64,000 nt of DNA from Acholoe squamosa (taxonomy: Eukaryota > Annelida > Polychaeta > Phyllodocida > Polynoidae), in assembly GCA_949317995.1 (NCBI GenBank), contig OX439041.1, positions 47,353,269 through 47,417,268 of the forward strand. Reading direction: 5' to 3'. The position numbers and the translations under genes are program-made. This document shows positions 20,380-32,983 of this stretch, in pieces. The notes under the pieces were generated by a model. The model had not been told where the DNA came from. It searched no databases and worked only from the letters and a program-made list of their open reading frames with translations. Position 1 is the stretch's first letter. Every line of letters starts with the position of its first letter.

Positions 20380-22350
20380 AAATTATTCAGTACTATTATG
20401 GGACAATGGTATTCTCAATTCTATGTCAAATGACCAAGCGGTCAGTGCTAACAACTGAGTGACAAATAGACTAATTGCTGACATATATTGACTAAATGCG
20501 AGTAAGTACTGACATATATTGACTAATCTACTGACATAAAATGTCACAGGTGAAAGAATCAGTCCTAAGGAAGAGGCTTCAATGTCAAATGTCAACTGTC
20601 AATTGACAAGTGGTCATTGATAGTATGGAGCTACTGACATTTTGACTAGCTACTGACAAATAGTGAGTCACAAAATGTGAGTAAATACTATCATGTATTG
20701 ACTTATGGCTGACAAATAGTGAATAATTACTAACATATAATAAATAATTTCTTACAAATAGTCCATAGATACTGACAAATAGTGAATAATTACTATCATA
20801 CCATAGCACTAACACTAACCTGTTAAAGCCCTAAACTCAATACATGTACCATAAAAACACAGATTAAAACACAAATTAAAATACAGAATGACGTCAACAT
20901 TTTCAATCAAACACCAGAGAATGGAGAAATGGAAAGATATCCATTCAGAGCAGACAGGGCTTGTGCCCGGGTGGCTGCAGGTATTGATGTGTAAAGCTTA
21001 TCAACAATGATAATGCACTGGTAACTAGCATTTGGATCTAAAAGGTTTAAGCATGTGATCAAACAATGTCTGCCTCCATTGAACAACTTGTTTGATGCTA
21101 TAGGAAGGTAGGGGAGGGGTATTTCTTTTCTATTGTTCAGATTCCACTAGTCACTAGGTGCAGTCAGTAGTTTATACTTGCAAGCATACAAATTTTATAA
21201 GGGACCAATAGAACATATCTATATTATATTGAACAGTACCAAGATACTGCATAATTATGCAAATAATATGTGCGGATATGGAATGTTTGGTATCAATCTG
21301 GGGTGTTTCGTCCCCCTAAAGAACATGCCCCCCTAAAAAATTTGTTTCAGAAAAGAATAAGCGAAATAATCTTTTTAACTAGCGGCCTTTTCGGCCTGAG
21401 CCGGTCCACCTGTTCCCTACCTCCAGCCAAACCTATCTGTTTTAAGTGTCAGCGGCTAAAAAGGGCAGGTTTGAGGAAGGAATAGATCGAAATAAAGGGT
21501 TTTTTGGGACGCGGCGGCAGATGCCAGTCCAGGCACTGGCAGAGAGGTCCACGAACTGGCAGTTTTAAAAATAAAAAAAAAACTCCCTTAATAATAGGAG
21601 TTTCCCATAGTGTAACCTATAGATTAAGGGTAGCTCGAGCTGGCGAACGTCATGGCGGTCTTTATTTTAAACTGCACAATGGGAACAAAGTTACGATAAT
21701 TTTAGCAATTTTAGTGATGTTTTGAGGGTATTGATGAAAGAATGACACAGACCTGTTCTTGGACAAATCTTTGTCGAAAACCCAACTAGGTGTCAGTAGT
21801 TAATACTTGCAAGCATATGAATTCTATAAGAGACCAATGGAACATGTCTATATTATATTGAACAGTACCAAGATACTGCATAATTAAGCTAATTATGCAA
21901 ATAATATGTGCGGATATGGAATGTTTGGTATCAATCTTGGGTGTTACGTCCCCCTAAAGAACATGCCCCCCTAAAAGATTTGTTTCGGAAAAGAATAAGC
22001 AAAATAATTTTTTTAACTAGTGGCCTTTTCAGCCTGAGCCGGTCCACCTGCGGCCCACCTCCAGCCAAATCCTATCTGTTTTAAGTGTCAGCGGCGAAAA
22101 AGGGCAGGTTTGAGGAAGGAATGGATTGAAATAGAGGGGGGGTTACATGCCAGTGCAGGACAGGCAAAAGGGGGTGCAGGGGGTAGTCAAAAGCCTCATA
22201 TAGGAGTTTTCCCATAGTGTGAGTTATGATTTAAGGATATTTCAAGCTGGCGATCATCATGGCGATACTTATTTTCAAATCTGCACAATGCGAACAAAGC
22301 TATCGATATTTTTAGCAATTTTAGCGATGTTTTGAGGGTATTGATGAAAC
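20380..22350 (+). repeat. Composite dispersed repeat with minisatellite and a two-copy module
   Basis: 20380-20815 is a minisatellite of TACTGACATATATTGACTAA-type words. 20830-21100 is unique-like sequence. 21240-21730 and 21850-22350 are two direct copies of a module containing CCCCCTAAAGAACATGCCCC and TCAGCCTGAGCCGGTCCACC (first copy TTCGGCCTGAGCCGG). Most of 20600-21700 recurs inverted at about 43312-44310, so this is a genuine dispersed family and not unique DNA. No transposase is seen. Confidence 0.75.
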
Positions 22351-23870
22351 AGAGGTGTCAGTTGGGTGTTGACCCAACCTCTGAAAATTTTAGGGCCTTT
22401 TAACACTTAACAAGTAAACGGATTTCTCAATACAAGAAATTGCATTGATGTCTAAATATTAGGGGCCTCTAAACCTCTGAAAATAGATGAATCTCTGAGG
22501 GTCTGACATCTCTGATGAAAGAATGATAAAGACCTGTTTTCGGACCACCAATCTCGGACCACCAACAGGGCCGCGCAGCAGGCGGTGTCATGATTTGTTC
22601 AAATCTAACCATTTCCTGCAATTTCTTGGCACCATGCGGCAAACAAGGACGAGTTGTGATAATAATCCATGTGTACTGCGACAATAAAGCAAGATTTCTT
22701 TCAAATAACAACACATTTGGGCCAAAAACGCAGACACATCGCTGCATTGTAAACAAACAACACTTTCCATGGTACTGCAGCAGTACCAGCGGTACCAGCG
22801 AACACGTGGCTTCTGGCATGAAGAAACTGGGTCAGGTCACTACCAACAGCCAATCAAATAGTGAGTATGCACCAGGGTGACGGATCACGCCACTCCGTCA
22901 GCCAATTAAAGACGGGGACGCATGGTCAATGCGTCCTGCGTCCGGCTGGGTAAACTGCCATAAATCGACCTTCTATCAGCAGTTAGTCAGTGCTATAAGT
23001 GCTATATATTGATACAATTGCACAGGTCGACTCATGGGTAATTGAACTGTCTGATTCTGTGTGCAATCGACCTCCCATGTCAATGCAAAGGCATCTCTAA
23101 TAACACTTTTAATGTTATCTACACAGTCGAAACATGTTAGATGAATATTAGAGAACGTTGTTCCTGTGTTTCATCACAAGTCAATCTTATTTTTTTAAAT
23201 ACGATGTGTGAGACTATGTGCATCTCGAACCCCACGGTATTATAAAATTGAGTTGGACTTCAAACGTAGCTACAGTAAACTTCTTTTTTCTTCATTAATT
23301 TCATGTGGCTGATTTTATATATCTGTGCTCCAATAATCATAAATCAACTTAAACAACTTGTCTACAATGTTTTCTACTTGCATTAAACTACTAAATTCGC
23401 CAAACGAGGGAACGAGCAAGAGGAGACCGCTAAAACTCACTCTAGTTAGTGTGTATATTTGTGGGCATTAAGTGAATAACAAGGTGCCGTGCTATATTGT
23501 GCATAGTGCATGGTAATGTGTCTGGAATCCATAAAAAAACAAGTCAAGTAAATGTGGGTCAACACGGTAAATTGTACGCCCCCGCACCCCCTTGTAGGAG
23601 TACCTTTCAACATGTTGATCTGCATAGAAACCCCTTTGAGGGTCCAGCCCGAATATGTACATGTATTAAAATTTGAAAGTCCCAACAAAAGTCCCAACAA
23701 TAGTCCTATCCATCCATCCATCCAAGACAGTCATTGTTGATCCTACAATTAGCATCACAGACAGTATTGTCAAGGTGATGTGACCTTGTTACAATTACTT
23801 GTTACATTTCCTTCCTTTCCCATGGGAAAATGAAGTGCTAGCCCTTCCTCTTAAAGGGGCCACAGCTATC
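22351..23870. other. Intergenic, moderately GC-rich island, no gene supported
   Basis: 22550-22950 is more GC-rich than its surroundings and contains GGACCACCAA words that match the ends of the 34035-34811 element, plus GCAGTACCAGCGGTACCAGCG. Frames exist on both strands, but none shows a domain or consistent splice signals. Confidence 0.35.
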
Positions 23871-23875
23871 TCATT

Positions 23876-24165
23876 GCTCAAACAGGGTTACGTCTTTCGA
23901 GGAGAAGCGCTAACGCGGCGCCATTTTCGCTTGTAAAATATGAGCAGTAGACTTTCGCATATTCACCACCGGAACCAGGGAGGAACTTCCGATCATTCCG
24001 TTTCTCCCTGAAAGGGATCACGCTCAAACAGGGTTACGTCTTTCGGGGAGAAGCGCTAACGTGGCGCCAATTTCGCTTGTTAAATATGAGCAGGTAAACT
24101 TTCAACTTTCGCCGGTACCAGGAACACACTTCCGATCATACCGTTTCTCCTCGAAAGGGTTCACG
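23876..24165. repeat. Tandem duplication, two ~145 bp copies
   Basis: GCTCAAACAGGGTTACGTCT starts both copies (23876 and 24021) and a third fragment begins at 24164. Each unit also contains an internal inverted pair, TTTCGAGGAGAA and TTCTCCTCGAAA, so the units can fold. Confidence 0.75.
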
Positions 24166-24179
24166 CTCAAACAGGACCA

Positions 24180-25645
24180 AAGGTGGTGCCACCTTCTGGG
24201 TATTGAGTGAACTAACCTACCAATATGGCAATAACAGCTCCACAGGTTTTTTCATGCCACAAATATTTTTATGAATTTTTTTATGTATCTTACCTTTTTG
24301 TGAAGGAAACGAAACGAAAGGCATTTATTGTCCGTTATCCAAAGAAGCTATTTTGACCCTTGGTAACATTGTCCCCTTCTCCTGGGGCCTGTTGCAATTT
24401 TTTTTGTGATGTCACACAAAGCCATGGATCTGGAGAATTGGGCCAAAATGAAAAAAAAATTCACAACACCCCCCCCAATGAAAAAAAAAAAATTTGAAAA
24501 CAGTGACAAAAAATCTAACTATGGTCATACTTCCCCCAAAAAAAATTTCATGGACATAGATTGGGAATTAACTGAGATATGATTTTTTTTTTGTTTCATA
24601 AAGCCCCTTCTATAAACAAGTTCAAGTAGAAAAATTGAGATCTGGAGATAATAGAAAAATGGACAATGGTTTTACTTAACTCATCAATATAGTATCATAC
24701 CAGGTCATGTTTTCTATTCCATTTTATTCTTTAAGCATGCATTTCCTATGCAAGGAGGATCAACATGGTAATAAGTATACGCGAATTTCATGCACATTAT
24801 ATCTGAAAACATTGCTTCTGGAATGCACAAAAATGTTGAAAGCTACATTATCAATGTAGGAACCACGTACAATTTCATCCTTATCTACTCTTCAGTAGAT
24901 GCATCAAGGATAAACCTGAAACTGACATAACTGAATATAAGGAATCAAATGGTAAAGCTATCGGTAGCACCTTTCTCTGCACCTTAATCGACGTAATGAG
25001 AGCACACACTCTAACATACCGGACTCCCTCATTTTGGCCAACTTTTAGACTGCAAAGTGCCAAAACATATCCAATGTTGGTGGCCCATTAATAAAGAACT
25101 AGACATGCTTTGGAGTCAAATATGACCTGAAACATCACATAACAGCAGCTACTACTCAAAGATACAAGACAAGATATGGCAATGTTGAAACATTCAAACA
25201 ATACCACATATTTAACTTAAAAGTCTTGTTTATTAATAGTATCAAAACAAGACACAAACATTAAACGAATTTAGCCACTATCTGTGTAAGAGCTCGAGAG
25301 CATGCATGAAACCCATTAACGTATGGCCCCTTACTTGGGACAATTGAACTGTTTATGGTCTAGGCATGGGACTGGGTTTCTAAGAAATATTCAAGATAGT
25401 ATCGAAATCCCTTCTCCAGTATTTGGGATATATTTTATTGGATGTAACCCTTTAAATGTCTACCTCCTTATTCTTGTAAAGTAGTTTTCTTATTACATCT
25501 GTACAAATTACAAGGACCACAGACCTGAAACACTGGATTCGAATCAGTATAGCATTGCAGTCTATCAACTGTGTCATGGGTCCCTGGTGGGAGATATGGG
25601 AACTACTGATGGTAGACCTTAACATGACCTACAGAAGATAATAAT
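24180..25645. other. Intergenic, no gene supported
   Basis: A/T-rich with many A homopolymers at 24400-24600. No frame with a recognisable domain on either strand. Confidence 0.4.
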
Positions 25646-25647
25646 TT

Positions 25648-26335
25648 GCCCAACTTAGCTTTGTCACAGCTCTTTGGTTTAAAAAGCATCAGAAAGCCCT
25701 TGATTTGTAGTTTCTGACTGACCTTATTTCATCACAATATCAAAAGTGGATATTTGTGAGAAAAGGCTCTGATTTTGAAGATTTTTTGAAAAATTGCCCA
25801 AAATTGCCCCCCTCCCAGAAAATTTTCTTCTCATGATTTCCATAGGAATTCACTTGGGTCACTTAGATGAAGAACATAGCTATCCAAATCCTTTTTAATT
25901 ATGGATCTATCACAATTCTAAATGACAAAAGAAAATTGTCTCCTGACTGCCACTTTATGAGTTTGGGGCTGAATTAGCTTTATATTTATATCAGAATGAC
26001 CAATCTGAGATAATTTCTTTTGCAAACTTAGCTATGTCACAGCTCTTTGATTTAAAAAGCATTAGAAAGCCCTCGATTTGTAGTTTCTGACTGACCTTAT
26101 TTCATCATGTTATCAAAAGTGGATATTTTTGAGAAAAGGCTCCGAATATGAAGATTTTTTGAAAAATTGCCAAAAATTTACCCCCTCCTTGAAAATTGTC
26201 TACTCGTGATTTCCATAGGAAATCACTTGGGTCACTTAGATGAAGAACCGAGCTATCCCAATCTTTTTGAACTATGGATCTATGAAAATTTTAAGGGACA
26301 GAAGAAAATTATCTCCTAAGGGCCAGTGACTGCAA
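25648..26335. repeat. Direct tandem duplication of ~374 bp
   Basis: The copy from 25648 and the copy from 26022 share long stretches such as GTCACAGCTCTTTG, TTTGTAGTTTCTGACTGACC and TCACTTGGGTCACTTAGATG. Small differences are scattered throughout, so the duplication is not recent. No coding frame survives through both. Confidence 0.75.
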
Positions 26336-27052
26336 GATTGTGTAGGAGGCTTCCATAGTTACCCACCAGGGGGCAACACACTCACTTCTCTCTCTTTTAC
26401 AGATACTGTTTTCATTGCATAGATAACCTATCTGTACATTATCATAATGTTAAGTATAGTAATAGCTACAAAAATTACATATCATTTGTAAGAATGTTAT
26501 GAATGAAAAGAATATAAGATGTTTAACATGGGTCGTTTAACATGCTGGCTCTGTGCTGCCACCTAGTGACAAATATGGATTTCCATTGCCATCTAGTGGC
26601 AAATGGTGAAAACACACCCATGGCACACCTCTCCCAGAGAAGGCCTATCTTTCATATCCAGTGTTTCAGGTCCGTGCAAGGGCGAACCATTTAGCCTTAA
26701 AATATCCCAAAATCTGGATATATATCAGGAAGAGTCCCATGCCTGGCAATCAGGTGGGTAACACTGTTGCGCAAACATGTATATTGTAACAATTGTTATG
26801 GAATGATTATATTTCATACAATATCTGTGACAAATGGATGCAACAAACTATTGCTCAAACCGTGTAAGATAACCTCCTCCATTAGAACGTAATTAGCCGA
26901 AGCAGTTGGCTTAAATCATAGTCTTCTCTATAGTTTTAATTTTGCCATCTAGCATTAGCATATTTATACACCGGCCTTGCTATCTACATGTACAATGTAT
27001 TTACATCAGAGAGAACAAATATGATACAGCAGCTGTCTTCTCAAGACGTGGT

Positions 27053-30000
27053 TCATGTTGGGATGAGACTCTTCATTATCGAAATACTTTGCTCCCGATA
27101 GCCTGTCCCAAAATGATTCCTGAAATAAAGCAATATTATATTTCCCATTTATAGTCAAATTCATATCCAAATATGATAATGTCAATAATTTTCATAAGAT
27201 CACATAGTTGCAACTCTTCTAGACATAACCCTTTTACCCATATGGAATCCTAATATGGACACCCACTGGCTATCTCAAATAAGACGCACAATGGTCGGTA
27301 CCCATGTAAAATCCCTTAAGCCACCGACAGGGTATCCCCAAGAACACGGCCAATACCCACCTAACAACACATCTACAATTACCAAAATAGTCACTGCGCT
27401 ATGAGCCTTGTGTACTCTAATATTGAATTATCTTTATACATTGAGCTTTCTTGCTTTTCACTGAAATTCCATACTAACTGTTACTGGTAGTTGTAGAAAT
27501 ACTGCATACCGTAATCTCCCGCGTAGAAGGCGCGTCTTCTACGCCAAACAAAATGCTGCTGGGTCTTATACGCGGGAGGGGCATTGCCTTGAGTTTGGGG
27601 TGCGCCTTATACGCTGGTTTTTCCAACATCTCAATTGGCAATTATCATAGTTTAGCAGGCTGAACTCAAGAACAGCATTTTTTTTATAAGCTGAGTTGGT
27701 ATGGCTGTTTTGAGAGTTTAGATTTCTAAGCTAAATTCTCGCGGCAGACCAGTAGGTGTCAACGCGCTCATCAAGCCGACCGTGTGCTGATGACAGCTTG
27801 AACTCATATAGCCAGCAGCGCGGCAGCCCGGTCGGTGTACAGGCGCTCGGCGGGCATTACACCGACTGTGTGCCGATGACAGCTTGAACTCATAACGCCC
27901 TCACCGCGGCAGACCAGTAGGTGTCGACGCACTCGCCGGGGATAAGGCCCACCATGCGCCGATGACAGCTTGAACTCATATAGCCAGCAGCGCGGCAGCC
28001 CGGTCGGTGTACAGGCGCTCGGCGGGTTCAAGCCGACGGTGTGCCGATGACAGCTTGAACTCATAGCGCCAGCAGCGCGGCAGCCTGGTCGCTGTAGATT
28101 TGCTCGGCAGGCAATACGCCGACCGTGTGCCGATGACAGCTTGAACTCATAGAGCCAGCACCGCGGCAGACCGGGAGGTGTACAATAGTGGGGGGTGGGG
28201 GGGGGGGGCGCCTTATACGCGGGTTTTTCCAGAAACCGATCCAGAAGAGGTACGTGCGCCTTCTACGTGAAAAGGCCTTCTCTGAGTTGGGGGGGCGCCT
28301 TCTACGCGAGCTGCGCCTTCTACGCGGGAGATTACGGTATATACCCATTTTCAGTTAACTCATCATTGCTATGGACTACAGTTACGACATGGTGTTTTAC
28401 AATGACGTATACATACCAGTGATTTAAGTAGTGAAAGAGTTTGTAGAGAGAAACCCTCTTCCTCAAACCCGGTGATCTTGGTATCAGTCTGTGATATGCA
28501 TCATAAAAGTCCTTGCTGAAGCCTCCAAACATACCAGCAATACCTAATTCATACTCATGGTGCCCGTAGAAAGATGCCGCATCAAATATGACTGTAATAA
28601 TAAGGGAATAAAAACTACTCAACTAAAGCCTTGCAGAGCAGCATTACATGTGAACATCATCTACTACTACCAAAAATGTTTTATTTTGTTTTTCTTTTTA
28701 TAATATACAATGTATACATATATTGACATATTAATTACACATCTTCTAAACAAAGGTCAGAATGCAAATTATTTCTCACTGTGTTCTTTCGTTGTTATAC
28801 AATTTATCTTATTGGTACAGCTGTGAAAACTGAACCTTTGTGAAGATGGTAGCAAATAGTGCATTTTGCCCTTCCCCATTAATAGTTCTCTTACCGGCTT
28901 CATTGTCGGTTTCAGCCACGTTACCGCCCCACAGGTCACCGTGAAGGAGTGCTGGGTACACGGTCACTCCCTCAAACAGGGCAGGGATAGCAGGGAGTAA
29001 GCGCTGCCACAAGTTACGTGCCCCTTGGTCTCTGTACTGAAAGTGTCATACATGTACATGACATGGCTATACCCGGGTCGTAGCAAATTAATTACAGGTA
29101 CATTATAGATCTTCTAAGAGGATACACATTGCAAAGATGTATTATAGTTTACATGAAAGGGTGTACAGGTATTAAGTTCAAAGTTCACATCACAGAGAAC
29201 ACTATCTCTATCCATACACATTACATGGAGATACTTATTAATAGATGAATACTGCCATATATATGTATTTCATGGTACATTTACCTCCTTTTCAATCATG
29301 TCGAGCTGTGGTTGCAGTTTATGCCTACAGTAGAAGGTCTGCAAAGGGAGAGTTTCAATGTAAATGGCACCAATAACTATAGAAATGGAAATCTAGTATA
29401 AGACTGACAAACTAATAAACAATAAGTTAGATTATTCCTTAGGCCACAGCAAATTAAAAAATTGGTCTATGGATTTTCTATTTTAGAAAATGGGGCGGGA
29501 GGGCGAAATTTTTATTTTATTTTTCTAGGAAAATTTATTTGTCTATGGATTTTGCAAAGCCAAAATGTTGAGGAGGCAATTTTTTTTTTGCTCCTTTGCT
29601 CAGATGTCTATTTTAGCATCTTCTATCAAAGCACATCATAAGTATTGGAATTAACATCTGTAGACCTTTCCCTATTCAATGAGTGGTCTGCCTTTTCTCT
29701 AACTTCTTTGGTTGACCTTTAAAATAAATAAAAAAAATCTAAATTTCCCAGAAAATGATGCGGGCGGGATCCATAGACATAATATTTTTCAAATAAAAAT
29801 AAAATATGGATTTTAGAAAATAAGGCGCGGGAAATCCATAGACCAACTTTTTAATTTGGTGTGGCCTTAGGGAAGTTGGGGCGAGGAAATAAAGATTTTG
29901 TGGCATGAGTGTGATAGGGTTGGTGGTGGGGGTTAGAGAAAAGCAAATACACGTCAATTCCTATACAATGTATTATTTTAGAGGCTGATACAGCAGTTCT

Positions 30001-31500
30001 TTTTTTATAATTGAGCTAAGCACTCCTGTTACCGTCAATTTAACAAATAAATATAAAGGCCTCAAATAATAGCAGTACAACTATGTGCGTGTTATCAGTA
30101 AGTACTTACCACCCAGTCGTCACACCACGTGTTTTCCTGGGGTATGATACCACAACACGTAGGTACATGGAAACCAAACTTTGTCACGTGACCTCCGCAT
30201 GCCTCACCTAGATCTCCCTTATGCACGAAGCCCTCAGCCTTTTCCAACTTCTTCCCAAGTTCTTGATTTGCAAGGTGCATTCTAAAGATTTATACATGGA
30301 CACTATGAGGTGAAAGGGAAATTTAAAAAAAAAAAAAACTTTGTGTAAATTGAGGCAATTACAACAGCCGTTTCTCAGCATTTCAGCATTATTCCTTGGT
30401 AAAAGGTGCTCTTGATGTTAATACCTCTTTTAAAAATGTCTTAGTGAGTTTTTTTCAATTTTCTTGCTTTCATTTTTACATGTTGAGAAGTAAATGGACA
30501 ATACATATATAGCAAGTGAGTGTATTTGGATACTTTCAGAAACAAAACCTGACCTTGCTAGATTTGTTCCCAGTTCAGCTGATCGTGAGGCCAAGCCCTT
30601 CATCTCTAGGTACTCCGTTACTAACACAGCACCACCCTTAGGGTCGTCTAACACCTAATACAGCAGAACGCAGAGAGAGGACAATCTTTGAAAATCATTT
30701 ACGTTTTAAATCTATATCTGCAAGATTGTAAGACTCTATACCTACACAATTGTGACAAAAATGCTTTGTGAGGAAACGCTATCCATCAAATGTGCAGTAT
30801 CACGAGTAGAGGGTCAGGGCCAGGTTAGCTATAGCACCTCTTGTAAAAGGAAATCTCTGTTTATAGATACCGGTAGGTGGAAGGCAATAGAATTGTCTCA
30901 CTTTTTCAAACCCATAATCAAGGTGGAAACAAGCTTATTCAACAAGTGATGATCTCCTTATCGAGTGCACCGTGAAAGTACTGCAAATGTTCTCTTTGCA
31001 CATTGGTGTCTCACCTTTATAGGTTTGGGTGCCTTGATCACTCCTGTGGACAAAATGGCATTGAGACTGGCTTCTTCTCCCTCAAACATCAGCCTTGACT
31101 ATGTGCAGAAGGAAAACAATGTCTTCGCAACATTAGTTTTAGATTAATGAAAAATAAAGTTACCGGAGGCCAGGCAATGATATAGTATACGTAAGCATAA
31201 TATCGAGGACAAACCTACCTGAGGTATACCAGCAATATATATTAAGCACTTGAATGTGAATACATGTGGGATGAACACACAAGAGGTTGTTTCATTCAAT
31301 CTGAAGCTCTACTATGTACCAGTATCAGGAAAGAATTATTACGTAAGATTTAGGCCCACCTCTGGTTTTGAGTTCATCTTGACAAAGATCTTGCCTTGAT
31401 CTGTGAGATAGCCCTGTCCATGACTGATGCATCCTCCCCCGCCGCTGCCGAAACTCTTCAGTGTGGACGTGCCCAGTTCAGACTTCAGGAGGGCTTCCAT
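27053..31500 (-). CDS. FN3K: Ketosamine/fructosamine 3-kinase, complete, eight exons
   Basis: Exons on the minus strand, all with GT-AG borders and compatible phases: 31500-31360, 31098-31015, 30654-30554, 30281-30110, 29338-29285, 29036-28895, 28591-28417 and 27119-27053. The product is 311 residues, the usual length for FN3K/FN3KRP. The enzyme phosphorylates C3 of sugar amines on glycated proteins and so destabilises and removes the adduct; it is expected in the cytosol. P-loop: [14 protein letters not shown] with Cys at residue 24, the conserved redox-sensitive cysteine of the family. Lys41 lies in FVKMN. Catalytic loop: LHGDLWGGN (Asp218). The metal-binding Asp235 is in [11 protein letters not shown]. 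Other family blocks are [26 protein letters not shown] and LFHYLNHW. The start is fixed by an in-frame TAA six bases upstream. The last exon was found by motif (NHFGTGYR) beyond a transposon-filled intron. Invertebrates often have one gene, so FN3K and FN3KRP cannot be told apart here. Confidence 0.95.
27509..28337. mobile_element. TIR transposon with internal ~88 bp minisatellite, in the last FN3K intron
   Basis: The left end CCGTAATCTCCCGCGTAGAA is mirrored on the right by TTCTACGCGGGAGATTACGG; TA flanks both sides. The subterminal word GCGCCTTCTACGCG is repeated. The interior (27742-28180) holds about five copies of an ~88 bp GC-rich unit. No transposase. The element is much richer in CpG than its surroundings. 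Confidence 0.8.
27742..28180. repeat. GC-rich minisatellite, ~88 bp unit, about five copies
   Basis: Each unit carries GCGGCAGCCCGGTCGGTGTA, GCTCGGCGGG, and GCCGATGACAGCTTGAACTC. Copies differ by point changes only. The frames seen through it are repeat artefacts and not genes. Confidence 0.85.
29440..29872. mobile_element. MITE with GGCCACA ends in an FN3K intron
   Basis: Left: GGCCACAGCAAATTAAAAAA then TTGGTCTATGGATTT. Right: the inverse of GGCCACACCAAATTAAAAAG then the same words. TTA lies outside both ends. The interior repeats GTCTATGGATTTTGC and GGGCGAAATTTTTATTTTA. It has the same end and interior words as the element starting at 62589. Confidence 0.75.
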
Positions 31501-31779
31501 TATTTAAGCTTTTATTTCAATCTACCGGGTATACAGAAACATAAGGTAAGCGAAAATTCTTGCATCTCCCACATACACTCTGTTTTGCCCATCTTCTCCA
31601 AAAAAGAAAAGGATTTTAGAGAGAAGGGAGGGAATTTTTTTAAGGTGAAATTTCGAAATTCCGAACAGGTAGGAAACGTAGCATATCTATTGCAGATGAA
31701 GGGTGGCAAGAGAGTGAATTTTGTATGGGCGTCGACTGGTTACCTGTCTGAGTATGAAGGCGTTTTCCATGTGTAATAC

Positions 31780-31971
31780 GAAGGTTAAGACAGTAAAGGA
31801 CATTTGCTGCCCTCTGTCAGATGCCCTGTGAACTATTTCCTATACATAGACCTTGATTACAGAGGTGAGTAGGGACTTTGGCAAAGTCCCACTTCACCTC
31901 CGTAATCAAGGTCTATGCATAGCAAATAGAACCAACAGAGGGCAGCAAAAGTGCTTTACTGTCTCACCCTT
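31780..31971. mobile_element. Near-perfect ~190 bp palindrome upstream of FN3K
   Basis: The two halves are inverted copies over almost their whole length: ACAGTAAAGGACATTTGCTG and TGCCCTCTGT on the left are mirrored by ACAGAGGGCAGCAAAAGTGC and TTTACTGT on the right. The centre is GGGACTTTGGCAAAGTCCC. Transcribed, this would form a single long hairpin. It lies about 280 bp upstream of the FN3K start codon. It is probably a foldback-type MITE. Confidence 0.75.
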
Positions 31972-32983
31972 ATATTATAGTATATAGATAACACCTATGC
32001 AGACTCAACCTGGCAACCAGTCCACGCTCGTGGAATTTTGAGTCAGATGCAGGGTAGAATGGAAGCCTCCCCAAACTTTGCTCCCTCTACATATAGGACA
32101 GGAAATGGTCTGCAATGACTACAGTATGGCATGGTGATTTAGTAGTGTTACAAGGCCAAATAAAGATCCTATAAATTCTTTAACTATATCATGTACCGGT
32201 ATTAAGAGATTGCCCCTATTCTCATAAGTGATCTTCTTCCAATTTTTGCCTGTAGGAAAAAGGCCCGTAATGGTAAAGCTAAAATCTCATTTAGAGGTAG
32301 AGTTTATAAAAACTACAATCTTGAAACCTCAACTTTTTTTACAGGAAAAGGATTATAGCTCTTTATACACCATGATTTATATAAATGACAAGTGGGACAT
32401 GGTTAAAAGAGAGGAATGCGCTTGTTCTAAACCCTTTTAAAATATAGCGAGGTTTCAAAGCAGGGGCGTAGGAAGCAAATTTTTATTGGGGCGGCCCAGG
32501 GGTCGCAGTTGGGGGGTCTGCTATATTTTTATATAGGCTTATATAGGGAACCTCCTCATTATTGGGGGGGGGGGGCCCAGGCATCAAGGAGTCGACCCTC
32601 CCCCCTCAAACCCACCAGCCCCCTCCCCCCAGCTCAGTTCCTGAACTCTCATCTCCGTTCCTCCATGAGAGTTCAGAAAACCTGTAGTTTAAAAGTGGAA
32701 TCACAGTCAGCCCTTCGATAGGCTGACTGTCGTCACCAGTGACAGAATCGGTCTATCAACATGCTGACCATGGTCACTGGGCCTGTCTGGAATTAAATAC
32801 ATTCAAAATCCGGAACGGTTTGAAAAAAAAAAAATGCCCTAAAATATTCAATTTTAGATATTTGATTTCTACATTGGGTGAATTGGAAAGCAAACAAGTT
32901 CGCCATTCTCATGCAGTTGAAAAAAATCACAAAATTCCAAGTATTAGTGGTTAAAAAAGTGCTCATAAGCCCCCCGCATCCCC
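31972..32983. other. Intergenic, no gene supported
   Basis: Contains poly-G and poly-C runs near 32563-32630 and AGGGGCGTAGGAAGC, a phrase also found near 11955. Frames are short and without domains. Confidence 0.4.

Noticed and set aside
22469-22880. Overlapping frames on both strands in a GC-richer block
   Set aside because: No domain, no splice consistency, and the block shares words with repeat ends elsewhere in the window.
25548-25566. GATTCGAATC as a tRNA B box
   Set aside because: No matching A box, acceptor stem or cloverleaf could be built around it.
27804-28348. Minus-strand frames with repeated [11 protein letters not shown]
   Set aside because: They are products of the ~88 bp minisatellite in the FN3K intron, on the non-exonic part of the gene.
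32480-32600. AGGGGCGTAGGAAGC phrase shared with 11955 as a defined element
   Set aside because: Only a short phrase is shared and no borders or inverted ends could be found.
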